NCBI GenBank assembly: GCA_002282015.1
Contig: NCIJ01000013.1
Coordinates: 1-32,170, forward strand
Direction of reading: 5' to 3'
From: Sulfuricurvum sp. 17-40-25
GTDB taxonomy: Bacteria > Campylobacterota > Campylobacteria > Campylobacterales > Sulfurimonadaceae
DNA: 32,170 nucleotides
Each line of letters opens with the position of its first letter. Position 1 is the first letter of the stretch. The notes under the pieces were generated by a model, which was not told where the DNA came from, ran no database searches, and was given only the letters and a program-made list of their open reading frames with translations. Positions 24,396 to 31,743 of the stretch are shown here, one piece after another. A program made the translations under genes and the position numbers.

Positions 24396-25172
24396 ATGTT
24401 TGATACAGTCCCACAGCGCCTTTTTGATCTTGAATCCATGCAACACTATCCAAAGAACTTACACTACAAAGGCTCTTTGGAATTACTTTCACAACCTAGA
24501 ATATCTATTGTTGGAACTCGTAGACCAAATCCCTATACCCGAAGTACTACCTATGAATTGGCACAAAAACTTTCACTCGCAGGTATAGTAATTGTTAGCG
24601 GTGCAGCTGCTGGTGTTGATACCTTAGCACATCAAGGTGCTGGGGTTCAAAATACAATTGCAGTATTGCCAAGTGGAATTGACATTCGATATCCAAAAGC
24701 AAATTCAGAGCTGATTGGTATGATCGAAAAAAATGGATTAACACTTTCTCAATTTGAACCTGGCTTTGAAGCAAGACCATGGAGTTTTGTTGTGCGTAAT
24801 GAGATTGTGGTTGCATTGGGGGAATGCTTGATTGTTACCGAAGCGGATTTAGACAGTGGTAGCATGCGCAGTGTTGAGTACGCACTAGAGATGGGAAAAC
24901 AAATTTACGTGTTACCACACCGCATACGGGAGAGTGAGGGAACGCATCAGTTATTGGCTCTAGGAAAAGCGATAGCCATTGAAAATATAGATGATTTTGT
25001 GGCACATATTTCTAAAAAAACACGAAATACGATTACAGATACCCCTTTTTTGGCATTTTGCAGAACCTTACCCACTTATGAAGAAGTGATGAATAAATAT
25101 CCAAAAGAAATTTTTGAAGCAGAATTAAGTGGGAGGATAGATGTACGTAATGGAAGAGTTGTCGTTATTTAA
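24396..25172 (+). CDS. dprA: DNA-processing protein DprA
   Basis: DprA loads RecA onto incoming single-stranded DNA in natural transformation. The Rossmann-like core is clear: SIVGTRRPNPYTRS, IVIVSGAAAGVDTLAHQGA, AVLPSGIDIRYPKAN, FVVRNEIVVALGECLIVTEADLDSGSMRSVEYALEMGKQIYVLPHR. At 258 residues it is a short version. It lacks an N-terminal SAM-like domain and has only a brief C-terminal extension in place of a full winged helix, as in other Campylobacterota. AGAGGTGAAC precedes the ATG. A short dyad (TGACA-ATC-TGTCA, 24321-24333) lies in the 72-base upstream gap. It is convergent with sorB. Confidence 0.92.
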   Translation: MFDTVPQRLFDLESMQHYPKNLHYKGSLELLSQPRISIVGTRRPNPYTRSTTYELAQKLSLAGIVIVSGAAAGVDTLAHQGAGVQNTIAVLPSGIDIRYPKANSELIGMIEKNGLTLSQFEPGFEARPWSFVVRNEIVVALGECLIVTEADLDSGSMRSVEYALEMGKQIYVLPHRIRESEGTHQLLALGKAIAIENIDDFVAHISKKTRNTITDTPFLAFCRTLPTYEEVMNKYPKEIFEAELSGRIDVRNGRVVVI

Positions 25173-25198
25173 ACAACAGGACATTAATGCCCTGTTGT
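25173..25198. terminator. Bidirectional hairpin between dprA and sorB
   Basis: ACAACAGG...CCTGTTGT is a perfect 8-bp stem with an inner CAT/ATG extension. It begins at the base after the dprA stop and overlaps the sorB stop codon (25184-25186). Read on the minus strand it is followed by TTTAAATAAC. It is well placed to end both convergent transcripts. Confidence 0.65.
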
Positions 25199-25504
25199 AC
25201 TCTCGTAACCATAATGTTTTACGAAATAGTTGATAATGATTTGTTGATCTTCTTTTGGTATTGGTGCTTTAAACTCATTTACCATTTTAGCAACAGTTCC
25301 GGTCCAATAAGGACGGCTTTTTTTACCTTGATTAAGCATATATCCAAATGAGTGACAAACAAGACAGTGCTGTTGTACTACATCATCATGATCCCCTCTT
25401 TCGATAGGGTAATCAACGTATGGCATTACGATAGGTTGTGATACTTGGGAAAAAAGTGTTGTTGCGCTTAACAATAGTCCAGCGATTAGTATGTTTATTT
25501 TCAT
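25184..25504 (-). CDS. sorB: Monoheme cytochrome c, probable SorB subunit of sulfite:cytochrome c oxidoreductase
   Basis: A 106-residue exported cytochrome. It has a signal peptide (MKINILIAGLLLSATTLFSQ), a single heme motif CLVCH (C47, C50, H51) and, about 30 residues later, methionine M72 in VAKMVNEF as a possible axial ligand. It lies 11 bases downstream of the molybdenum subunit gene sorA on the same strand, as in the Campylobacter jejuni Cj0005c-Cj0004c pair. The predicted role is to accept electrons from sulfite oxidised at SorA and pass them to soluble cytochrome c. Assignment rests mainly on context, because monoheme cytochromes are not distinctive in sequence. Confidence 0.85.
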   Translation of the reverse strand: MKINILIAGLLLSATTLFSQVSQPIVMPYVDYPIERGDHDDVVQQHCLVCHSFGYMLNQGKKSRPYWTGTVAKMVNEFKAPIPKEDQQIIINYFVKHYGYESTTGH

Positions 25505-25515
25505 CAGTAGTTCCC

Positions 25516-26745
25516 TTATACTATTTTTACGTTGATTACATCAACTGCATTATATTGATATCCACCGGCATTCCATCCGATATCTCCAGGCAAGGGCTGA
25601 ATGTTTCCAATACGATTAATCGCCCGAACCATAATGGTGTATTCACCTTTTGTTTTTGCATCCCATCCATAACTCCATTGGCGATAGGCATATTTGCCAT
25701 AATCTTTTTGCAATTCAGTTGCGCTCCAGCTTTTACCGCCATCAAGAGAAATCATAACTTCTTTAATCCCTTTACCCTGGTCAAAGGCAACACCGCTTAC
25801 ATTAATGCGGGATCCCTTTTTAATAACACTGTTTGGTGCTGGATAGCCAATGACTGATTTTACTTTCATTTGGGCAATTGGTTTACGCTTATACTCAAAG
25901 TCACTTCCTGAGATAACACATTCACAGTCATTATCCGGAACGGTATAAGCGACATCCATAAAAAAGGATTTACGATATTCATCCATGACGGTAATTTCTG
26001 AGAGCATTTTTACCCAACTGTCTGAAAAGTGACCAGGAATGATTAGTTTGAGAGGAAAACCATTGAGATAAGGGATATCTTCACCATTCATCTCGTAGGC
26101 AACAATTAATTCATCGGTAAGAGCTTCATCGATTCCCATTTCACGAAAAAACTTAGGTGTTTCATCTATGGCTGGTTTTTCAAGACCATTTACCCCCACA
26201 TACTTAGCCGTTGCATTAACTCCAGCCATGTTAAGGATGTCTTTTAGGCGAGCCCCTTTCCAAACAGCACATCCCATTGCATCATGACCCCATTGTACAC
26301 CATGAGTCGCTTGATTTGTCAGCTGAGCGTAAAATTTCCTGCTGTTACCACCGCATTGGAGCACTGAAGTGACTTCAACGGGTTCAAATTTTGACTTTAG
26401 ATCATCGATGCTTAATGAGAGGGTATTCTTAACACTTCCTTTGACTTCAAGGCGAAAAGTTTCGAGATCGATATAAGTAGGAATATCTGGCATGTGCCAG
26501 CGGACAAAAAATTGATCATTAGGGGTAATGGCTTGAGTGAATAAGTCACGTCCTCTAGCTGAGGCTAAGAGAGGTGGACGATCAGAAATCGTAACCATAG
26601 GTTTTTTTTCTGGGAAAGTGATAATCGGCGGAACGAAAGCTTTTGTCTCTGCTATAACAGGCTTAACGGTCTCTTTCGCAAAAAGAGTTGAGGCGCCTAG
26701 AACAAGGCTGGCACCTAGAAAATTTCTTCGTGAAAATTGGTCCAT
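25516..26745 (-). CDS. sorA: Periplasmic sulfite oxidase molybdopterin subunit SorA
   Basis: A 409-residue molybdoenzyme of the sulfite oxidase family that oxidises sulfite to sulfate. The N terminus is a twin-arginine signal (SRRNFLGAS, residues 5-13) with a hydrophobic run to about residue 23. The molybdopterin domain has the Mo-ligating Cys at C131 (VLQCGGNSRKF) and the conserved GVQWGHDAMGCAVWKGARL. The C-terminal dimerisation domain follows (ISLDGGKSWSATEL...RQWSYGWDAKTKGEYTIMVRA). An AAAGGGAC ribosome site precedes the ATG. The tatC and tatB genes lie on the same strand just beyond queA. It supports a sulfur-oxidising lifestyle. Confidence 0.93.
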   Translation of the reverse strand: MDQFSRRNFLGASLVLGASTLFAKETVKPVIAETKAFVPPIITFPEKKPMVTISDRPPLLASARGRDLFTQAITPNDQFFVRWHMPDIPTYIDLETFRLEVKGSVKNTLSLSIDDLKSKFEPVEVTSVLQCGGNSRKFYAQLTNQATHGVQWGHDAMGCAVWKGARLKDILNMAGVNATAKYVGVNGLEKPAIDETPKFFREMGIDEALTDELIVAYEMNGEDIPYLNGFPLKLIIPGHFSDSWVKMLSEITVMDEYRKSFFMDVAYTVPDNDCECVISGSDFEYKRKPIAQMKVKSVIGYPAPNSVIKKGSRINVSGVAFDQGKGIKEVMISLDGGKSWSATELQKDYGKYAYRQWSYGWDAKTKGEYTIMVRAINRIGNIQPLPGDIGWNAGGYQYNAVDVINVKIV

Positions 26746-26799
26746 AAAGAGTCCCTTTAGTTTAAATATTACATGATTCTATCATAATTTAGGAAAAAA

Positions 26800-27825
26800 T
26801 TATAGGATTAACATCGCATCACCATAAGAAAAAAAGCGATATTTTTCATCAATAGCTTCTTGATAAAGGCGATGTGTCTCTTCCAGTCCGACAAATGAGG
26901 CAACTAGCATCAATAGCGTTGATTGGGGTAGATGAAAATTTGTAATCAGATGATCTACTCGTTGTGGCGGATTGTGAGGATGTAAAAATAGATTGGCTTC
27001 TCCATGTAATTCACCTGTTCTTGTATGATATTCAATGGTTCGAGTAGACGTTGTACCGATAGATAATAGTGGAGTAGAGCTTTGTATCAGTTGCAATGCA
27101 GCATCAGAAATTTCAAAATACTCTGAGTGCATTGGATGATCAGTTATCGTGGCACATTCAACAGGTTTAAAAGTTCCCGAGCCAACATGTAAGGTTACAA
27201 ATGCATGAGGATGACTACTGCATACAAGCTCAAAAAGTTCATCAGTAAAATGCAGTGATGCCGTAGGCGCTGCCACAGCACCTTCGTGTGCAGCAAAAAC
27301 ACTTTGATATTCACGTTCATCTTCGCTGTTATCTTCACGACCCAAATAGGGAGGCAGGGGAATGTGGCCGATTTTATCCAAAAGAGGTAAAAGCTCCTCA
27401 AATCGTAAGCGAACATCGTTGAGGTAAAAAGTAACTTCTCTTGATCCATCTTCGTGCAGTGCCTTTACGATGGCGGTGACATTGGCATCAAAATAAAGGA
27501 TGGTATTGATTTTGACGCGTCCTTTGATGTACACATTGATTGTATGAGCATTGAGGGGACGATTAATCAGCAGTTCGACAGCCCCGCCGCTCTCTTTTTT
27601 ACCGTACAGACGTGCTTTGATGACTTTGGTATCATTAAAAATGATCGCACATTCTTTGGGTAAAAAATCGTTCAAGCGATCAAAGCGGGTATGCGTGATG
27701 GAGCGATCATTTCGATTATAGACGAGGAGTCTTGCATGGTCTCTTGGATGAACGGGATGAGTGGCTATGAGCCCATCGGGGAGATGGTATTCATAACTGG
27801 ATGTAAGTAGTGGGTCTTTAGTCAA
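26800..27825 (-). CDS. queA: S-adenosylmethionine:tRNA ribosyltransferase-isomerase
   Basis: QueA transfers the ribose of S-adenosylmethionine to preQ1 in tRNA, the penultimate step of queuosine synthesis. The 341-residue protein has the family landmarks: YHLPDGLIATHPVHPRDHARLLV near the N terminus, IFNDTKVIKARLYGKK, GHIPLPPYLGREDNSEDEREYQSVFA, GAVAAPTASLHFT, FVTLHVGSGTFKPV and TNFHLPQSTLLMLVASFVG. The length is normal. Its start overlaps the tatC 3' end by 8 bases, so it is read from the tatBC transcript. The 54-base gap to sorA holds AT-only inverted repeats and presumably the sorA promoter. Confidence 0.97.
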   Translation of the reverse strand: MTKDPLLTSSYEYHLPDGLIATHPVHPRDHARLLVYNRNDRSITHTRFDRLNDFLPKECAIIFNDTKVIKARLYGKKESGGAVELLINRPLNAHTINVYIKGRVKINTILYFDANVTAIVKALHEDGSREVTFYLNDVRLRFEELLPLLDKIGHIPLPPYLGREDNSEDEREYQSVFAAHEGAVAAPTASLHFTDELFELVCSSHPHAFVTLHVGSGTFKPVECATITDHPMHSEYFEISDAALQLIQSSTPLLSIGTTSTRTIEYHTRTGELHGEANLFLHPHNPPQRVDHLITNFHLPQSTLLMLVASFVGLEETHRLYQEAIDEKYRFFSYGDAMLIL

Positions 27826-28600
27826 TAGTTTCTTCTTCGTCTTCTAATGACGCTAAGTCTTCTTTGGGTGCTGGATTGACAGCGGCTACGATAAGAATAG
27901 AAATTCCATAAAGAATAATGAGTGGAACAGCCATCATCGTTTGGCTAATAACATCAGGTGGTGTTAGTAGGGCGGATAAAATGAAGATGAGGACGATAGC
28001 ATAGCGAAAGAAACTCTTCATGGCACGATCGTCAATAAGTCCAAGCAGGGCTAAAAAATAGGCAAAAACAGGGAGCTCAAAGGCAAGTCCAAAACCGAAT
28101 AATATTTTGGTAAAAAACTCTACATACTCTGAAATATTATACATAGGAACAAATGAAGCGCTTCCGAATTCAATAAAAAATGCAAATCCCATAGGAGTTA
28201 CAAAATAGTAAGCAAATGAAGCACCAACCATGAACATAAACGTTCCACCGACAACGATCGGTATCATCATCTTTTTCTCATTGACGTAAAGGCCAGGTGC
28301 AATAAAGAGCCATATTTGAGACAGTATGATTGGCAGTGCCGCAAGAAGTCCTGCAAAAAAGGAGACTTTCATCGCAACAAAAAAGGCTTCTGAGAGCTCT
28401 TTGGTGACAATCATCCCCTGTGCAGCTTTACGGGAAACTTTGGCGGTAGCCGTGAGTGCGTCGATCAGTGGTTGGGTAATCCATACAAGTAGGGCATCAT
28501 GAAAATTCCACATAAAAATCGACAGAATAATAACAGCAGCAACGCTAATGCCAAGACGCTTGCGCAGTTCTACTAAGTGAGGACGTAAATCATCAAACAT
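27818..28600 (-). CDS. tatC: Sec-independent protein translocase subunit TatC
   Basis: TatC is the membrane receptor for twin-arginine signal peptides. The 260-residue protein starts MFDDLRPHLVELRKRLGIS, the conserved cytoplasmic entry, and has six predicted membrane helices with FFAGLLAALPIILSQIWLFIAPGLYVNEKK and FGFGLAFELPVFAYFLALLGLI, which includes the buried Glu between Phe and Leu. An acidic C-terminal tail (DLASLEDEEETID) extends beyond the last helix. It overlaps tatB by one base and queA by 8. tatA is not in the window. The adjacent SorA is a likely client. Confidence 0.95.
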   Translation of the reverse strand: MFDDLRPHLVELRKRLGISVAAVIILSIFMWNFHDALLVWITQPLIDALTATAKVSRKAAQGMIVTKELSEAFFVAMKVSFFAGLLAALPIILSQIWLFIAPGLYVNEKKMMIPIVVGGTFMFMVGASFAYYFVTPMGFAFFIEFGSASFVPMYNISEYVEFFTKILFGFGLAFELPVFAYFLALLGLIDDRAMKSFFRYAIVLIFILSALLTPPDVISQTMMAVPLIILYGISILIVAAVNPAPKEDLASLEDEEETID

Positions 28601-28977
28601 TAAACATCCTCTTTATTTTTTGGAACGAAGGTGACTGCTTCAGGTTCTTTAGGTGCAGCAGGAGCAGAGGGGGAGGTGTCCTGTAGTAAATCATTTCCCA
28701 TCGCAGTGATCTCAGATTTTACGTCGGTTAAATCGGTCATACGTGTTAACTCTGAACTCGCATTTTTCAGTTCTGTTTTATAATCCATAACGCTCTCTTT
28801 AATTCCAGAGAGTCTGATCTCATCTTCTAGAGTTGCTTTTGCCGAATTTACGGTTCCTTTGACGCTACGAAAAAATTTGGCGATTTCTATCATCGTAGAA
28901 GGAAGTTTGTCGGGTCCTAAAAAGAGAACAGCAACAATAGCGATAAGAAAGATTTCGGTTAAGCCCATTCCAAACAT
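28600..28977 (-). CDS. tatB: Sec-independent protein translocase subunit TatB
   Basis: TatB forms the substrate-binding complex with TatC. The 125 residues comprise a short periplasmic end (MFGMGLTEI), one membrane helix (FLIAIVAVLFLGPDKLP, with the Gly-Pro hinge typical of TatA/TatB) and an amphipathic helix (STMIEIAKFFRSVKGTVNSAKATLEDE). A low-complexity tail rich in Pro, Ala and Glu follows. The tail length and the Glu in the transmembrane start favour TatB over TatA. It heads the tatB-tatC-queA operon, and the promoter should lie in the 72-base gap before hemW. Confidence 0.9.
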   Translation of the reverse strand: MFGMGLTEIFLIAIVAVLFLGPDKLPSTMIEIAKFFRSVKGTVNSAKATLEDEIRLSGIKESVMDYKTELKNASSELTRMTDLTDVKSEITAMGNDLLQDTSPSAPAAPKEPEAVTFVPKNKEDV

Positions 28978-29049
28978 ATAATTTGCCTACTTCTTGTTTG
29001 ATTTTTATAATTGAAGCGATTTTAGCAAAAATTAGTTTAAAGGGTACCT

Positions 29050-30111
29050 CTAATAGCCTTCAATTCGTAGAGTGATTTCATCTGCGAGCAGAAAATTGGG
29101 ATTGTAATAGTGTCCATTACGATATTCTAGTAATCCACCTTCATGCAATATTTGTGCTTGAGATTGTTGTGCTTTAGATAGAAGCGTTTGCTCCACACCG
29201 ACACAGCTGCGAAACCCTAAGAAAAATTTTTCATTTAAGAGTTCTGCTTCATTTAGAGTTTCTTCATTTATTGTTAAGGGTGCCTCTATATAGGCTTCGA
29301 TATCTGGTGTGGGGTAAAAGCGAGTAGAATTTAAAAAGCCAACTGCCCCAGCGCCTAATCCTATGTAGGGTTTATGTTCCCAATAGCCAATATTGTGTTT
29401 AGACTTGTATTTGCCAAAATTGGATATTTCATAGTGTTCAAACCCTCTATTTGATATTTCCTCAAAGATCCATTGGGTGAGATCGAGTTCTTCTTTTGCC
29501 ATTTCGGGTCGCTTTTCAAATGCGGTATGCTCTTCGATGGTGAGAGAATAAAGACTGATATGATCTATTGGGAGTTCAAAGGCTTGTTTGATATCACTGC
29601 GCAATAGATCTTTGGTATCGCCTTGAACCCCATAAATCAGATCTACTGAAAGATGCTCATAACCAATGATTCCCGCATTTTTAATAGCTTCCAGAGCATG
29701 TTGGGTATTGTGCGCACGTCCGAGAGTTTTGAGTTTTTCATCATCAAAACTTTGTACGCCAAAACTGATACGATTTACCCCTAATTTCTTCATTCCACTC
29801 AGCCATTCATAAGTAGCACTGTTAGGGTTGGCTTCTGAGGTGATTTCTGCACCTGCTTGCAAATAGGGACGAATACGGTCAAATATCGGAATATAGAGTT
29901 CGGGATCGACGGTAGAGGGAGTTCCTCCGCCGATAAAAACAGTTTCTATTAGATTGTCGGAACCAACATTAAAGCGTTCAAGTTCGGTTTCGAGTTGAAT
30001 ACTCAGAGCATCCATGTAGCGTTCGCGCTGCGAAAACTTGTCAACATAAGAGTTAAAGGCACAATAAGAGCACTTGCTGTCGCAAAAAGGGATATGAATG
30101 TATAAAAGCAT
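29050..30111 (-). CDS. hemW: HemW-like radical SAM heme chaperone
   Basis: This radical SAM protein is related to coproporphyrinogen dehydrogenase HemN. The iron-sulfur motif CDSKCSYC (C10, C14, C17; CX3CX2C) follows LLYIHIPF. The SAM-binding GGGTPS comes next, then ITSEANPN, GVNRISFGVQSFDDEKLKTLGR and the HemW C-terminal region (YEISNFGKYKSKHNIGYWEHKPYIGLGAGAVG). It is 353 residues. The start is at the N terminus without the extra segment HemN uses for activity, and the spacing fits HemW, which transfers heme to acceptor proteins rather than decarboxylating coproporphyrinogen. Many databases still call such proteins HemN-like. Confidence 0.9.
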   Translation of the reverse strand: MLLYIHIPFCDSKCSYCAFNSYVDKFSQRERYMDALSIQLETELERFNVGSDNLIETVFIGGGTPSTVDPELYIPIFDRIRPYLQAGAEITSEANPNSATYEWLSGMKKLGVNRISFGVQSFDDEKLKTLGRAHNTQHALEAIKNAGIIGYEHLSVDLIYGVQGDTKDLLRSDIKQAFELPIDHISLYSLTIEEHTAFEKRPEMAKEELDLTQWIFEEISNRGFEHYEISNFGKYKSKHNIGYWEHKPYIGLGAGAVGFLNSTRFYPTPDIEAYIEAPLTINEETLNEAELLNEKFFLGFRSCVGVEQTLLSKAQQSQAQILHEGGLLEYRNGHYYNPNFLLADEITLRIEGY

Positions 30112-30143
30112 GAAGTATTATAGCCTTAAAAACTATTCTTTTC

Positions 30144-30222
30144 CTCGTTCCCACTCTCTGAATGTGAATGCATACAATAACAGATTTAAATAGGCACTCC
30201 AACTCAGGAGAGTAGGAGCGAG
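30144..30222. repeat. REP/MITE-like inverted-repeat element
   Basis: The 79-base segment is bounded by CTCGTTCCCACTCTC (30144-30158) and GAGAGTAGGAGCGAG (30208-30222), which pair at 14 of 15 positions counting one G-T. The left end continues into GAATGTGAATGCATAC, resembling the widespread repeats of the form CGTTCCCACGC...GTGGGAATGCAT. The right half has an inner ACTCC-N6-GGAG hairpin. It looks like a decayed REP doublet or small non-autonomous element. It fills much of the 249-base gap between hemW and the RTX fragment, where I see no other gene. Confidence 0.55.
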
Positions 30223-30360
30223 AAATAAAAAATATCTAAAAATAAAACTTGTTTAAAAATATGTTTAGGTATGATCTCTGGATTTTTTGTGATAAAAATT
30301 TGATTTTATAACTGGGGGATAAATGATACACAACACTGCACCATCACTGACGTATGGTTC

Positions 30361-31119
30361 TTGACTCACTACCGCACTGCTCTAATAAACAATATAACTA
30401 CATATATTAATATCTATAACGCCCTTAAGCTGTGGCAAGACACCAATAGCGACGGCACCACGGAAGAAGGAGAATTTCATACCCTCTCTGATCTTGGAGT
30501 AGCTTCTATCAATCTAGGCTATACCCAAACCACAGACTACGAAGAAAACAACCTACTCAAAGAAACTTCTACCTTCACAACTACCACAGGAGAAACCAAA
30601 GCGATCAATGACGTATGGTTTATGACCAATACACAAGACACAGCACGTGATACAACCATAACACTAAAAGATACGGTAGCCGCACTTCCTGATTTCCATG
30701 GAGCAGGCAGAGCAGAAAACCTATCAACGGCTATGAACAGTAATACCAAACTAGAATCCGCTGTTACTGCATTGCTTACTAAATCTTCTACTGTAACCTA
30801 CGCGTCACTTCTAGGAGATGTTAAAAACATCCTAGCCCTTTGGACAAAAACAGATAATATCAGTGCTACAACTACTCGTGGGGTACAATATAAGTTGAAT
30901 CACAACTATGCCTATGGCGGTACTTCACAACCAATTGCTACTCATCAGATTTATGCCTACGCACGAGATGTCGCGATACTCGAAACCTTCTGGGGACAAA
31001 ACTTCACCATGAATGTAGAAGGACAAACAACTTCCAATGTTATCGGTACTGAGATGTCAGTGTATATGACTAATGCGATTAATAACTTCTATCTAAAATC
31101 AAAAAGAAAGGCAGCCTAA
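30361..31119 (+). pseudogene. Fragment of a giant RTX-type calcium-binding (hemolysin-like) protein
   Basis: The frame encodes about 250 residues that match, by recall, the segment following the calcium-binding repeats of giant RTX-type proteins. Visible are LKLWQDTNSDGTTEEGEFHTLSDLGVASINL (an EF-hand-like DTNSDG loop), then GETKAINDVWF, then LKDTVAALPDFHGAGRAENLSTAMN (compare LPxLRGYGxxPDLxxAM). There are no glycine-rich RTX nonapeptides, secretion start or proper initiation codon here. The TTG at 30361 lies in unrelated leader sequence and homology begins near 30417. An ATG at 30324 (after GGGGG) gives only 13 codons. It is most likely a 5'-truncated remnant or a relocated C-terminal cassette. 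The stop TAA directly abuts the next ATG at 31120. Confidence 0.65.
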
Positions 31120-31742
31120 ATGAAGCAAATTAACAAATGTGATGAATTTGTAATAGACAACACCCCATTATTAATTTTTGAGCGACTGTTTTGGTTCGTG
31201 TGGTTTGTATTGTTTTACATAGTACTTTTTATTTTCATTGCAAATATAGACATAGGAAGGGGTGTCACTTATAGCTATAGCGAATTTTTTATTAATCAGT
31301 TAGGAAATGGTAGATTTTTTTATTGACGTTAATATTTTTAATTATAGCTCCAATATCAACAATTTATAGCATAAAGACAATTATTAAAAATAATAATAAT
31401 ATTTGTTTTAATTTAAACGAAATTACATATCATGAATTATCTATTCAAAGTGAAAATGTTCATGATATTAAGATTGGATGTTGCCCTATTAAAAAGAGTA
31501 ATGCCTTTATTTATTTTCTTGTATTTGTAGTAGGAGGCATTATTACGATACCTTTAATATTAATGAGTTTACTAAGCCTATATATACTCAAAATACTTAA
31601 AAAAAGTGATGTTTCTCCTATGTTTCATAAATATATCATAGTTACAAAAAATGGAAAAAATATTTTAGGTTTACTATTAAAACAAAAAGAAGTCGAGCAG
31701 CTAATTGCTTTCAAAAATAAAATAGAAAATGGAGAAAAATAA
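31120..31742 (+). pseudogene. Small membrane protein of unknown family, split by a frameshift in a T7 run
   Basis: The first frame (31120-31326) gives 68 residues with one membrane helix and stops after GNGRFFY. The second frame (to 31742) continues TLIFLIIAPISTIY, two more hydrophobic segments and a basic tail. One extra T in the run 31315-31321 would join them as NGRFFLLTLIFLIIAPI, giving a 207-residue protein. That joined protein aligns throughout with the next gene, sharing FxIDNT near the start, NxRF before the second helix and IKxGCC in the middle, so the split is recent, a sequence error, or a slippage switch. I do not recognise the family. The ATG abuts the stop of the RTX fragment, with AAAGG upstream. 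Confidence 0.7.
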
Positions 31743-31743
31743 A

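Noticed and set aside
25438-25857. Plus-strand ORF opposite sorA
   Set aside because: It is antisense to the conserved SorA C-terminal domain and crosses the sorA-sorB junction, with no family similarity.
26784-26803. Inverted repeat ATAATTT-N6-AAATTAT between queA and sorA as a terminator
   Set aside because: The stem is entirely A-T and would be unstable; it is more likely just AT-rich promoter DNA.
30112-30360. tRNA or small RNA gene in the gap before the RTX fragment
   Set aside because: No cloverleaf or T-loop (GTTCRA) pattern was found; the inverted repeats are explained by the REP-like element.
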